Shown one piece after another: positions 1 to 11,233 of a stretch of 64,000 bases of DNA. The translations under genes and the position numbers were made by a program. Within the stretch, counting starts at the first letter, position 1, and each line of letters begins with the position of its first letter. The stretch covers positions 253,377 to 317,376 of the forward strand of contig LNAC01000379.1 of assembly GCA_002007465.1 (NCBI GenBank), written 5' to 3'. The stretch comes from Ailurus styani. Lineage: Eukaryota; Chordata; Mammalia; Carnivora; Ailuridae. The notes under the pieces were generated by a model. The model was not told the origin of the DNA. It searched no databases and was given only the letters and a program-made list of their open reading frames with translations.

Positions 1-303
1 AAAACTCTTCCACAAATGATGCTTAAACAACGATCCACATGCAAACAGTAAGAATAAAATAACCTTAATGTTCTTTCAAACTACAAAAAAGTTGATTTGA
101 AATGTAACATAGACCCCAAGGTAAAGCCAGAATTACAAATCTTTTAAAATAAAATATAAGAGAAACCTTGTGTGATCTTAGGATAGGTAAAGAATGTAAA
201 ATATAGAATATATTAATTGAAATACATCAAAATTAGAAACTTCTGACCATTGAGAGACTAATTTAAAGAATAAAGAAGGAAAGAACAGATTAAGAAAAAA
301 ATT

Positions 304-520
304 GGGGGGCACCTGGGTGGCTAAGGCATTAAGCGTCTGCCTTCAGCTCAGGTCATGATTCTAGGGTGCTGGGATCAAAGCCCGCATCCGGCTTCCTGCC
401 CTAAGGGAAGCCTGCTTCTCCTTCTCCCTCTCCCACTCCACCTGTTTGTGTTCCCTCTCTCACTGTGTCTCTCTCTGTCAAATAAATAAATAAAATCTTT
501 AATAAAGAAAAAAGAAAAAA
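304..520 (+). repeat. CAN-SINE (tRNA-derived SINE)
   Basis: A tRNA-derived head (gcacctgggtggct), a CT-rich middle and an AATAAATAAATAAAATCTTT tail show the standard plus-orientation carnivore SINE. Flanks 292-304 (aagaaaaaaattg) and 512-523 (aagaaaaaattg) look like the target-site duplication. Such elements are transcribed by Pol III and mobilised by L1. This copy is moderately diverged. Confidence 0.93.
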
Positions 521-850
521 TTGAAAGCCTTATATCTAATCAAGGTTTTGTTTACAGAATATTATTAAAAAAAACTCTTACAACTCAATATGGAAAACAT
601 TAATTCTTTAAAATAGACAAGAAATTTTAACAGAAACTTAAAGAAGATATACTAATGATAAGCTCATACAAAGCACATTACTAAATTTAAACTTAAAAAT
701 TTCAATATGATACCACTACATACACTGAAATGACTAAGCATAGAATGACAAACTACACTTAAGTTTAGATGAGAATGGGAAGCAATGGTAACTCATATGT
801 TGGTGATGGAAACAGAAGAGGACACAGCTGTTTTGCCAAACTACCATTTC

Positions 851-1045
851 GTTTTTTATTTATTTATTTATTTATTTCACAGAGGGAGAGAGATCACAGG
901 TAGGCTGAGAGGCAGGCAGAGAGAGAGGAGGAAGCAGGCTCCCCACTGAGCAGAGAGCCTGATGTGGGCCTCGATCCCAGGACCCTGAGATCATGACCTG
1001 AGCCGAAGGTAGAGGCTTTAACCCACGGAGCCACCCAGGTGCCCC
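851..1045 (-). repeat. CAN-SINE, minus strand
   Basis: Reverse-complement carnivore SINE: a TTTATTTA tail complement at the left and 'gagccacccaggtgcccc' head complement at the right. A perfect 13-bp TSD (aaactaccatttc) lies at 838-850 and 1046-1058, inside the host L1. Confidence 0.95.
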
Positions 1046-1612
1046 AAACTACCATTTCTTATAAAGTCGGAGAATTACCATACGATATAGTAATCCTGTT
1101 GCTAGGTATTTATTAACATGGAGAAATAAAAATATACGAAAATATGTGCATGACTATTCATGGCAGCTTTATTAATAAAAGCCAACTACTGGAACAACCC
1201 GAACGTCCATCAACTAGTGAGTGTATAAACAGATTTCTGCATAACAACACAGTGGAATACTACTCAGAATAAAGGATTGTACTATTAATACACTTAGCAG
1301 GTTATGCCGAATGAAAGACATCAGACACAAAAGTCTACATATTGTATGCTTTCATTTATATGAAATTATGGGAAATGAAAAACTACAGCGATAGATCAGT
1401 GATTGCCAAGGGCTGTGGATGGGAAGAGGAGACTGATGGAAATCAGAAATTCTTCTGGTGATATAAACACTTTATATCTGGTGATATAAACACTTATTGT
1501 GATGTGGTTACAGGCCTGAATATCTCTGTCAAAGTTCATCAATTTATAAACGTAAAAGGGTGAATTTTATTATATGTAAATTATACTTTGATAAAGCTGA
1601 TTTTAAAACTTA

Positions 1613-2585
1613 CCAGAGTAATTGAAGAGAAAAAAGCATAATAAATTTAATTGGGTTGATCCAAATATGTACTTAGGTATTCCTATCTCTTCAATCTGAC
1701 TTTGCCTCTCAAATAAGGACTTCGCTTTACTTGCCCATCACACTCTCTAAAGCACACATACATGATTTTCATGTCCTTTGAGCTACATCTCTAAAGCTTT
1801 TCAAGAGATAAGATACTTTTTTACTAAACTAGGAAGGCCCATTGGGAGTGTTACTCCTTTGGGTCCACAGATGAATGGGATTTTGCATGAGTCATTGAGA
1901 AGGAGAGCTCAGATCAATATTCACCTTACAATTAAAGCATCTGAAATACAAAGGTCAGGTGAGTTTATTAGAATTTGGCGACCAGGCTTTTGCTTACTGG
2001 TTCTCTGCCATCAGTATTTTTTCCCTTCCAAAGAGTATGAAAACCAAACTTTGTCTTCCCCAAGCCTCTTACTTAGGGATATAAAAGCCCTGAAATCCTG
2101 GAAGATAGTTTTTTAAAGATCTTCTACTTAGGAAGGAGCATTTTGTCTTGCGTTTGACCAATCTCCAAAGGGTATGTATTTTTAATCCAAGATGAGCCTG
2201 CTTAATCAAAAAAGAAAATGAACTTTAATACTCAATGACGTATTTCTTACTAAGGCTAAAACTAGCCCTGTGGGCAGTATTTGAAACTTAATAATTGGAC
2301 TCAATCAATATCAGAGCATTTCTGAATTTACCATATACCCCAACTAAGAGCTTGAGATGTCTCCACATATGGAAATCTGAAAAGGTACATACAGATCATC
2401 TCTGTTTGGCCTAGATGCAGAAATAAGTGATCTGAATTGCAGATGATACAAACAAGGCAAGGAAAAATAAAAAAAGTTATTCAAAAGGAAGATGGGATGT
2501 GACTGCAAAATAATAGTGATCTCTAACATGTATACTGTAATTAAAATGTGGAAAGTAGTTTCCTTAATTTTATTTTGTTCCGAAA
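1613..2585. other. Non-repeat interval, no gene recognised
   Basis: I recognise no interspersed repeat here. A 113-codon plus-strand frame at about 1778-2116 has no recognised motif. Within it, 1871-1958 is exon-like: an acceptor-like ctttgggtccacag before it, and a consensus donor CAG/GTGAGT after it, with a single open frame. Treated only as a weak candidate. Confidence 0.35.
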
Positions 2586-2690
2586 TCTGAACAACTCTGT
2601 AAGTGAGGAAATTAAAATGAAAAGAAGTGACTTTCACAGATTTAAAAAACTAGCAAATGGCAGAGATAGATTTCATCACTTCAGCTGTTC
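2586..2690 (-). repeat. MIR-like SINE relic
   Basis: Motifs resemble the MIR core in reverse complement: 'aacaactctgtaagtgagg', then 'gaagtgactt' and 'actagcaaatggcagag'. Heavily diverged, as expected for a repeat that predates the placental radiation. Ends not defined. Confidence 0.6.
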
Positions 2691-3302
2691 AAATTAAATA
2701 GAATTTGGACTGTGAGTTGTTCCATAAATACGTTAACTGCTTGAGACTTAAACCTACCAACTCCCAACCCTCTATATGACCATGCCACTACTAGTTCCTA
2801 CTACTTGTATATATTTGCATAAGAGCAAACTCAAATGTCTTAAAGGAAACAAGAGTGATACACACTAAATCAAAAAGGAATGCAGAGAATAAACAGACTT
2901 TTTAACCAAACTGAACTGCTAGTAAAACCTAGAAAACGTATGTCTTCTGCATAGGTATGGAAACTTGTGTTACACTTCCTCTATTCATCAAGAATTACAA
3001 TGTTCAGATACATGCTTACCTTTTGGTGGTTAATAAGAAGAAAAACAAAGTCCTATTATAATATATCCGATCAGACAATATCCAGTAATAGATTCATTAC
3101 AGCCATAATAGAAAATGATGCATCACCTGTCTTTTATCCTAATTTATAGAAATGGATTGATTCTCCCAAACTATATAGATATAACATGTCACATTTAGCA
3201 AGTTATTTGAAATGAAAGAAAAACATTTTCATATTGGTCAGCCTCATTGTGCAATCAGTATATGCAGGATGCCATTTAACAAAAATGCCACCGGATATAT
3301 AA
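2691..3302. other. AT-rich interval, nothing recognised
   Basis: No repeat family or gene could be named. The open frame at 2967-3149 (60 codons) has no recognisable domain and is expected by chance in this composition. Confidence 0.4.
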
Positions 3303-3502
3303 ATTTTTTAAGATTTTATTAGTTTATTTGAGGGAAACAGAGGGAGCACAAGCAAGGGGGAGGGAAAGAGGGAGAGGGAGAAGCAGATTCGCTGCTGAGC
3401 ACCGAGCCTGATAGGACACAGGGCTCTATCCCAGGACCCTGAGATCATGCCCTGAGCTGTAAAGTCAGACACTTAACTGACTGAGCCACCAGCCAGGTGC
3501 CC
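3303..3502 (-). repeat. CAN-SINE, minus strand (diverged)
   Basis: Begins with the reversed tail 'aagattttattagtttattt', contains 'gagatcatgccctgagctg', and ends with a damaged head, 'gagccaccagccaggtgccc'. More diverged than most copies in the window. Confidence 0.85.
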
Positions 3503-3559
3503 TACCACTGGATATTTTGGGAGATGTGTGACATTTGCCTTCTATGACACTTGTCAAAA

Positions 3560-3715
3560 CAGTCGGTAATTAATAGATATAAAAAATATTAGAGATGGTC
3601 CAACATTCATAATAATCAAAGAAATGCAATTCCTAAGAATGAGATGTCATGTTTTGTCTATTACATTGGCAATTTAAAAAGTTAATAATGTCAAGTGTTA
3701 CTAGATAGCTTATAT
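3560..3715 (+). mobile_element. Short L1 ORF2-3' fragment
   Basis: Text such as 'ataatcaaagaaatgcaatt' followed by 'gagatgtcatgttttgt' matches the L1 region around 'gggaaatgcaaatcaaaacc' and 'gagatatcacctcac'. Short and decayed; boundaries approximate. Confidence 0.5.
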
Positions 3716-3899
3716 ATCCCTCTTCCTCTTTTCACTGTGGAAACACCTCCCTAGATTCTTCTTATTGGACTACTTACTGCCTTATCCTTAACTTATGACT
3801 CTGAAGAATGAGGTAGCCGGTTGAAGCCACTGGTATGTATTTCTTAATTGTTTGGATCTACTCTGTTAAAAAATAATAAGCGTTTGGGGATTTATCCCA

Positions 3900-6800
3900 T
3901 TTTTTCTTCCCATTTTTCTCCAGACACAAGGTAGTATTGCTGTTATGCAGACCTAAATCTTCATGTGGAGAGATTATCCCATGGTTGAGACCTGGCGAAT
4001 AAGTGCACAGGGAATGTTAGAAAATCCATTTGGTCCTAAATACAAAGTGGTGCAGATTGTGGTTGCTCACCATTTCAAGATAAATGAATATAATAGCATA
4101 AGGACCATTATAAAAAAAAAAGAAAGAAAGAAAAGGAAATTCATGAAGGAGTTAATACAGCTGTACCAGCACATACAAAAACCTTATACTTTTTGCAAAA
4201 TATCTTTGTGTCTCATATTGGAATGCAGTTTTATGTGGGTGCGGGATGATTAGAAGAAAGACATACTTATGACTCTAATATGACTCCAGAAAAAGAAAAG
4301 TCATTCTTTGACAACTTAGAGCAAAAGATGAAGGACCTAAAGCTGGAGAATTTAATGCCAGTGAAGGATGATTGAATAATTTAACAAAGAAGTTTGACTT
4401 AAAAAATGTCGAAAGAACAGAAGATAAGCTTCTGCCAACAAAGTAGCAGTGGACAAATTTCCAGACAACATTAAATAAAACACTGAGGACAAAAGATATC
4501 TACTTGAACAGGTTTGTAATGCAGATGCATGTGTGGTGTTCTAGGGGGAAAGAATGCCACGAAGGACATTTATTAGTTAGGGAGAGAACTGAGAACTAGG
4601 ATTGAAGGTAGGAAAGGATAAGCAATGTCTACCGTTTTATGCAAATGCAGTCAGGCTTATGCTTGAAATTGCTGTTTACCTATAAACATGCTAATACCCA
4701 AGGCCTGAAGGGGGAAGATGAACAACGCTAGCAGCCAGTCTTTGGTTTTACAAGAAATCCTGGACAATGAGAACCATTTTTCTGGAGTGGTTCTATCAAT
4801 GTTTTGTCCCAGAAGTCAGAAAGTACCATGGCAATAAGGGACTGCCTTTTTAAGTTCAAAACTACAATGCAATGTCAACCCCCTACCTATCAGAATGGCT
4901 AAAACTGACAACACAAACAACAGGTTTTGGTGAGGATGCAGAGAAAAAAAGAACCCTTATGCACTGTTGGTGGGAATGCAAACAGGTGCAGCCACTCTGC
5001 AAAACAGTATGAAGATTCCTCAAAAAGTTAAAAATAGAGGTATCCTATGATCCAGCAATCACACTACTGGGTATTTACCCAACCTATACAAAAACACTAA
5101 TGCAAAGGGAGACAAGTACCTGTAATATTTATAACAGCATTATTTATAATAGCCAAATTATGGAAGCAGCCCAAGTGTCCATCGCCTAATGAATGGATAA
5201 GTTAGATGTATATACATATACAATGAATATTGAGCCATTAAAAGGAATGAAATCTTGCCATTTGCAATGACACAGATGGACTTAGTATAATGCTCAGCGA
5301 AATAAGTCAGTCAGGGAAAGGCAAATGCTGTATAATTTCCCTCATATGTGGAATTTAGGAAATAAAACAAATGACCAAAAGGGAAAAAAAGGGAGAGAGA
5401 GAAAGAGGGAGAGGGAGAGAGAGAAACAGTCAAGTATCAGACTCTTAACTATTGGGGATAAATCGATGGTACCAGAGGGGAGAGGGGTGGGGGATAGGTT
5501 AAATAGGGGATGGGGATTGAAGAGTGCACTTGTTGTGCTGGGCACTGGGTGATGTATGGAAGCGCTGAATCACTATATTGTACACCTGAAACTAATATAA
5601 CGGTATATGTTAACTATACTGAAATTAAAATGAAATTAAAATTTAAAAAATAATGTTCTTCTGATATTACACAATGCCTCTGGCCACCCTGAACTCCATG
5701 GATTCAACATCAAAGGTGTCAACGTGGTCTACCTGCCCCATAACACAACATCTCTAATTCAGCCTCTATTTCAGGGAGTCATGAGGACCATTAAGGCTCA
5801 ATAGACAAATTACTCTATTGAAAGAATTATCAGCACTACAGAAGAGAACCCTGATATACAGAACATCATGAAAGTCTGTAAGGATTACACCATTGACTAT
5901 GCCATCAGTGTTAAAAAGCTGTGAAAGCAATTAAGCCCAAAACAATAAATTCCTAGAGAAAAGTATGTCTAAATGTTGCAAATGATGGCACAGAATTTAT
6001 GACAGAAAAAATCATAGAAATCATAAAAGAGATTGTAGATATGGCAAAAGAAAAAAAAAGGTGGAGAGTGAGAGGTTTAAAGATATGGATCATGGAGACA
6101 TAGAAGGAGCACTGCCAGAAAACAAACTGACATTAGATAATCTAACCATAGGGTTTCAATTACTCAAGACTGCTTTTGACTTCTTTTAAAACATGGACAT
6201 TCTGTGTTATGAAAACTGACTTTGAAGCAAAGAGTAGAAGGAATGGTACCATATAAAAATATTTATAGAAAAATGAAAAAACAAGTGTCAGACAGAAATT
6301 ACAATATATTTCTGTCAAGTTATACTAAGTGTGCCTTGCCTCTCCCACCTCCCTTTCAAACTTCACATTTTTCTCCTCTGCCACCCCTGAGACAGCAACC
6401 CCCCTCCTTTTCTCCTTTTTAGCCTACTCACTGTGCAATGAGGAAGATCTCAATGATTATTCACTACCACTTAAAGAATTATAATCATTGTGCCATGCAC
6501 TTAATAAAATTATCTGTTGTATTTGTGTGTGTTCATATGAAAATACAGTAACTGTATGGCAATAACTGTAAGACACATTTTTGTGTCAAAAATCATCATC
6601 ATCACCCAAGTATTCATCATGTAGACATTGGAGAAACTGTGTCTCAGCCTATTATCACAGGTAAGCGTTTCTTTTCTAAAGATGTAACAATGCTTCCAAC
6701 TGTATTATGAATATGCCTATAATAATGTATGCCATAAAAATTTTATAACAATCCATTCATTAGCATATAGGCTAGGTTACTGTGAAGCAATGGTATCGAT

Positions 6801-7256
6801 TACACAAAGCTATCATAAGACAATGATACCGCTGGTGCTTTATAGATGCATAAATCGCTACACCCTAAATAAATATGAATTACATTTTCATATCTTTTCA
6901 TTTTTGATGTATACTGTTAATATGTATGATATCTACAGTGCTGTGTGTTATATGAGACCATATGGAGGTGGTACACTAACAGATAGATCATGCAGTCATC
7001 CTGCAGAGAGATGATATAAACTTAGGGTACCAATAAATACAGCAGTGTAAGTATATTTTCTCTTTAATATTATTTTCTTAATATTTTTCCTCTAGCTTAT
7101 AGTAAGAATACAGTATATAATACATATAACACATACAATAAGTGAGCATTAAATGTTTATGTTATCAGTGACGCTTCCCATAAACAGCAGGCTATTGGTA
7201 GTTAAGTTTTGGGGGGCCAAAAGTTACATTTAGGTTTTTGACAGTGGGGGCAATTA
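3900..7256 (+). pseudogene. Tigger2-like DNA transposon with dead transposase
   Basis: The right end (about 7080-7250) matches what I know of the Tigger2 3' end, for example 'ggctattggtagttaagttt' near 7190. Upstream, frames with stops and frameshifts resemble the pogo/Tigger DDE transposase: near 4330-4420 the DNA-binding part (around FNASEG and KKFDLKNV), near 4640-4720 KHAN and LKGEDEQR, then LILHNASGHP at 5661-5690 and VNVVYLPHNTTSLIQP near 5720-5765. Family DDE positions are lost: the residue before NA..GHP is His (cac at 5670), and the usual PMDQG motif reads PLFQG, so catalysis is impossible. A C-terminal part runs to about 6190. The left terminus is not visible with certainty. An L1 (about 4862-5655) splits the gene between two conserved blocks. 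Tigger elements moved by cut-and-paste into TA sites and are extinct in mammals. Confidence 0.8.
4862..5655 (+). mobile_element. 5'-truncated L1 inside the Tigger2 copy
   Basis: Clear L1 3' text in order: 'cagaatggctaaaactgaca', 'gcactgttggtgggaatg', 'ccagcaatcacactactggg', 'gaaataagtcagtcag', a purine-rich tract (5381-5430) and the carnivore L1 end 'cctgaaactaatataac' with an A-rich tail near 5640. Better preserved than its host, so it is younger. The Tigger reading resumes directly after it. Confidence 0.88.
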
Positions 7257-7425
7257 ATGACTCACTAGAATTGGGGGAATAGAATTGGGGGGATGTATTA
7301 ACAAATAAGGAGGTCTTTCATGGCCTCAGGAGATAGAGCTCTAAAGCTAAATTGTGGATTTTATAAGTTTTATTAAGTGTAGACCTTTGATTTGGCTACT
7401 TTAGTTTCTTTCAAAGGATACTTTT

Positions 7426-7610
7426 TTTCTTTTTAAGATTTATTTATTTATTTGAAAGAGAGAACACGAGCAGGGAGAGGGGTAAAGGGAGAGGGAGAAG
7501 CAGACTACCCACTCAGTATGGAGCTCAGTGTGGGGCTTGATCTCAGGACCCTGAGATCTTGATCTGAGCCGAAGTCAGATGCATAAACAACCAAGCCACC
7601 CAGGCACCCA
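7426..7610 (-). repeat. CAN-SINE, minus strand
   Basis: Reverse-complement SINE running from 'aagatttatttatttatttg' to 'agccacccaggcaccca'. A perfect 14-bp TSD (caaaggatactttt) lies at 7412-7425 and 7611-7624. Confidence 0.94.
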
Positions 7611-7624
7611 CAAAGGATACTTTT

Positions 7625-8595
7625 CTAAAAAAAGTAATACATTTTCCTAGGCAGGATATTCTTATTCCCTCTATTGTATTTCTTAGCCAGATGTATAAAA
7701 CACTAGATTAGATTTTTGGTCTACAGAATATAAATTCTGGTACTTATGAAGAGTCAACCCTGGACTGTGGCTTTACACCCAGAAATTTGGTAGATTTTAC
7801 TAATCAACAATAAAAACACTAGTAGTCTTATTTGTACACTGGAAAATGTAATAAATGAAATAAGATAGATAAAAGTTGAAATAGAAATTATTAAAAATCC
7901 AATTATCAAATGATTATACAAGAAAGCCAGAGATTAAACACTTATGAATTAAGGTTTTCCCTTCCTAAGCAGAAAACTTTTTTCTCATTGTTCTTCTCCT
8001 GTAAATATGACAATATTTACAGATCTATCTGTTAGGGACCTTAAGACTGAAGGAAAAACAGAAGTAGGACATGGTACAATACCGCATCCTACAGAAGAAG
8101 GTGCTAGAAGGTCTAGTAACCTAGCAAAAGAAGATGAGCTAGGGAGGCTGATGCTTCTTTTATGGAACAGGAATCCAGGTAGATAGTAAGTGGTCAGGGA
8201 CAGTAACCACCTTCTCCGACAGCCTGGAGACTCCCCTTCATTTACCTACAGATACTGGACAAGTGGAGCCTACCGAAGTGGCAAGACAGCACTGGCAAGA
8301 GGGATCTGCTATAACGAGGAGCCTAAACCAGGGAGTGCTCTCTTTCCCCTAAAAGCCTGAGTGAAACTCCTCCACACCAAGAAATAGCAGGCTGCAGGGC
8401 TGGCAGATAAATCAGCAAGTAGGACAATGCCAAAACAAAGTTGCCGGCCTCTTTGTTCCTGCATGCTGGACATTAACACCCTCCACCCCACATTCTCAAG
8501 ACAACAGTCAGCCAGCAAATATTATGGAGGGAGAATTTGACACAATAAATACATGACACTGAAAACCTCTTCATCCCCTTAAGCCAAAGAATCTC
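7625..8595. other. Interval without recognised gene
   Basis: No confident repeat or gene. A 69-codon minus-strand frame (8309-8518) has no recognised motif. The second half (from about 8040) may be the diverged 5' part of the L1 relic that follows, but I could not match it. Confidence 0.35.
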
Positions 8596-9592
8596 TTCTT
8601 CCACCTAGAATCAATCACCAGGCTGACCAGCCTATACAAACCTCTTCTACCCATTCCTGCAGTACTAGCCAGGACCAGTGGAAACCATAACAGCAACATG
8701 TAAACCAAGCAGACCAAAACAGTACCACAGGGGCTCTGAAAATTAAATTGCCATTGGAATCACAGTCCAAAAAAGTAGGCTAAAATCAGTATGTTACAAC
8801 TAAACAGGGTGAGTGCCTGATAAATTAAGATATTTTAAATAGAACACAGAATCTCCTAATAGCTAGAGTCATGGGGGACACAGTAAAAAATTAGCTATTG
8901 TACCAAGAACCAGAAAAATAGCACTGGGAATGACAAAAGAAAATCAAGTGATACTAACATTAAGATGAATCAGATATTGAAATTATGCCTCAAGTACTTT
9001 AAAGCATACATTATAAGATGCTTCAACAGGCAATTACAATTCTCTTAAAATAATGAAAAAATAGAAAATTTCTGCAAAGAATTAGATGTTATAGAAAAGA
9101 ACCAAATAAAATTATACTACTGAAAACTATTGCAGTCTTACTTGAAATCACCAAAACCTGGAAACAATCAAAATGCCCTTCAAAAGGTGAATGGTTAAAC
9201 AAACTAAGGGTATATCCATACAATGGAATCTTATTCAGCAATACAAAAACAAGCAAATAAAACAAATCATTAAGTCATAAAATGGCATGGATAAATGTTA
9301 AATACACATTGCTAAGGGAAAGAAGCAGTCTGACAAGTCTATGTACTGTATAAATCCAACTATATCATATTCTGGAAAAGGCAAAAGTATATGTGAGGAA
9401 AAAGATTGATGATTGCCAAGAGTTCAGATAAAGGGGTGAGGATTAAGTAGGTATACCACGAGGGCTTTCTTAGTGTACTGAAACTTTCCACCTAATATCA
9501 GAATGGTAGATACAAGATGCTAAGCATAGGTCAAAGCTCATTGAACTTTGCAGCACAAAGAGTAAACCACTGTGATTGTCCAGGCAGGCTAT
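8596..9592 (+). mobile_element. Ancient L1 with internal deletion
   Basis: About 8870-9120 resembles the ORF1-proximal part of old L1 families ('agaaaatcaagtgatac', 'agatgcttcaacaggcaatt'). From about 9150 the text jumps to the L1 3' end: 'gaatggttaaacaaac', 'caatggaatcttattcagca', 'ggaaaaggcaaaagtat' and 'gattgccaagagttcag'. ORF2 is therefore missing, by deletion or because the source was a short L1 derivative (HAL1-like). Confidence 0.65.
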
Positions 9593-10341
9593 TTTATTTT
9601 TAGTGACCTCCAGTCGTTGATCGTGAACCGAGACCTGGCAGTGTCCCAAAGGGGAGGATCTCAGTGAGCACCCAGATTCAGGCTGATTAGAAGCCAGGCC
9701 TTTAGGGTATGCTTTTAAGGTAGGTAAATACCATACATCTTTTAAAGTATGCAAATATAAAACAGTCCCATGGGACCACAAGTATAAGTCCTGCTAGCCA
9801 GGAGAGCCAGGCAATCTAGAAGTGTCCCCTAGATGACAGCTGTGAAAATTGGGGTGTACATGAGGGTGTAAGCTCCTTTCTAGGAGATACCAGTGAGCTG
9901 AAGTGAGACAGAGGGAAAACACAAATATGAGGGCTACAGGCATATATCATATGGCAGATGTCTGCCCCTAAGGCAGAAGCTCTAGAAAAAGCAAATAGGC
10001 TTCTTTCAAAGAAACACTGGGGGTGTGTTTCAGTCAGCTGTTGGAACAAGGCTCTCTGGGTGCTAGCCATCTAAGAACTGACTCTCTCATTGTTACAGAC
10101 CTGTGAGACAAAAAGCCCCCCTGGACGCCAAATGTACAAGGGGCACCACCCTGGTGGAAGCCACAAAAAGCAAAGCACCAGACATGAGTAAAAGCTCCCT
10201 TCTAGGAGATGCTGGTGTTCTGGAGGAGAACAGAGGGAGAGGATAAAACTTGAAGTCTCTAGAAAGGATTTCTGTCACCCGTTAGATGAGTGCTGAATTA
10301 GAATCCTGCCCCTAAGGCAGCAGCTCTGAAGGTAAGTTATT
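9593..10341 (+). repeat. Probable ancient L1 5'UTR with internal repeats
   Basis: Resembles the 5'UTR of old mammalian L1 families as I remember it: 'gagagccaggcaatctag' near 9800, then 'gtgtaagctcctttctagg' (about 9868) and 'tctgcccctaaggcagaagc' (about 9960). The same module recurs about 320-345 bp downstream (gtaaaagctcccttctagg about 10188; cctgcccctaaggcagcagc about 10305). The second copy is cut by the retroviral LTR at 10342. L1 5'UTRs hold Pol II promoters; this copy is far too decayed to assume activity. Family assignment is from memory. Confidence 0.55.
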
Positions 10342-10728
10342 TGTTGGGCTGACAGGTCGGGGAACAGAGGAAGCCACAAGATGGTGGCCGACCCGCCATC
10401 TTACCACCCAGCCCCAGGAGCTTCTCGGGGGACCTCCCGCCCTCATCAGCTTCCGCATCTGAAAAGACCGCCAAAACCAGAATTTAGGCGGGAAACCGAA
10501 AGCTAAACGCCACCCAATCACCTACCAATTATGGTCATGTTCCCCCGTTCCGCCCAAACCCAACAAAAACCAGTGCACAACCTCTCCGGGCACGACTTCG
10601 CCGACTCCCTTCTCTCAAGAGTCGCGGAACCTCGCGGAGGGCTCCTCTATTAAATCTCCCCTTGTGCCTGTTGCGTCTGGTGTCTCGCTTAATCCAAAGT
10701 TACTGGAGGGCTACCGGGAAACCTTACA
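10342..10728 (+). repeat. ERV 5' LTR (class I, ERV-F-like)
   Basis: The 387-bp block begins TGTTGGGCTG and ends CCTTACA, so it has the TG...CA ends of a retroviral LTR, and a primer-binding site starts two bases downstream (10731). ATTAAA at 10649-10654 is a plausible poly-A signal (or TATA-like element), followed by a GT-rich stretch. AAGATGG (10378-10384) and CCATCTT (10396-10402) form an inverted pair of YY1-type motifs near the start of U3. The sequence is GC-rich against AT-rich flanks. No matching 3' LTR occurs in the window, so LTR-LTR dating is not possible here. The bases just before it, tatt, cannot be confirmed as a TSD. Confidence 0.8.
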
Positions 10729-10730
10729 TT

Positions 10731-10748
10731 TGGTGCCAAAACCCGGGA
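10731..10748 (+). other. Retroviral primer-binding site, tRNA-Phe type
   Basis: TGGTGCCAAAACCCGGGA starts two bases after the LTR. It is complementary to the 3' end of mammalian tRNA-Phe except for one base, which is A where the perfect match would have a CpG guanine. That is what CpG decay would produce. This is the basis for calling the element ERV-F-like. Confidence 0.8.
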
Positions 10749-11080
10749 GGAGATTGAGACCTCACCCCCGCGATGGAACTCTCTCCACTCCCTGCCTGGA
10801 CCCGCACCCTCCGTGCAGAACACCGCCTCCGAAAACGTGGTGATGAAAGACCCTTCCCCTAGAAGGTAGATAGGATAACTAACCGCTTTTTTTTTTGCTT
10901 TTCTGTAAACCGCTGGCTTTTAGGTATAAATTAGGTTATTAATCGGGTTATTAGTCGCATATTAATTGCTCTTTTGCTTTACTGTCACTGCTTGGCTTAT
11001 AGAAATAATAGAGACGCCATGATGGCTTTCCTACCTTCCCCCTTCTTGTTCCCCTCTCTTGCGCGAGCGGGCCCTCAGAA

Positions 11081-11233
11081 CCAATCAGCTTGTTCCCCCT
11101 TCCCGCCTCTCACTTCGCGCGCGCGGGTACTCAAAACCAATCAGCAAACTCCAAGTATGCCTTTTTCAAAGTTCAAATTGTCAACCAATCAGTTGCGCCC
11201 CACCCAAAACTTGTTTGTGCCTTCCTATATAAG
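11081..11233 (+). promoter_or_regulatory. Pol II promoter of the solo LTR
   Basis: Three CCAAT boxes (11081-11088, 11137-11144, 11185-11192) precede a TATATAAG box (11226-11233). The first two boxes each end a roughly 50-bp imperfect direct repeat (about 11039-11088 and 11096-11144) that also contains a GC-rich gcgcg block, like the duplicated enhancers of gammaretroviral U3. Predicted start is about 25-30 bp after the TATA box. Whether it is active is unknown. Confidence 0.75.

Larger units (their letters stand above)
1..1612 (+). mobile_element. L1 LINE, degraded ORF2 end and 3'UTR
   Basis: The stretch follows the order of mammalian L1 ORF2 C-terminal and 3'UTR text: the 'atccacatgcaaa' region near the start, 'actcttacaactcaat' near 574, 'tggcagctttattaataaaagcc' equivalents near 1160, and a 'gtggaatactactcag' equivalent near 1250. 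It ends around 1612 in an AT-rich 3' end. Two SINEs (near 304 and 851) interrupt it. No open frame of useful length survives, so it is an old inactive copy. A 19-bp motif starting 'tctggtgatataaac' occurs twice between about 1455 and 1497, a small local duplication. Subfamily not assigned. Confidence 0.8.

Noticed and set aside
305..380. tRNA gene-like heads of the SINEs
   Set aside because: The SINE heads derive from a tRNA but lack a foldable intact tRNA and continue into the SINE body; no stand-alone tRNA was seen.
3963..4253. 96-codon plus-strand frame
   Set aside because: No known motif. It lies in the decayed 5' part of the Tigger2-like element and ends in poly-Lys from an A-rich run.
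5325..5552. Overlapping frames on both strands with Arg/Glu or Leu/Ser repeats
   Set aside because: They translate the purine-rich tract of the L1 3'UTR.
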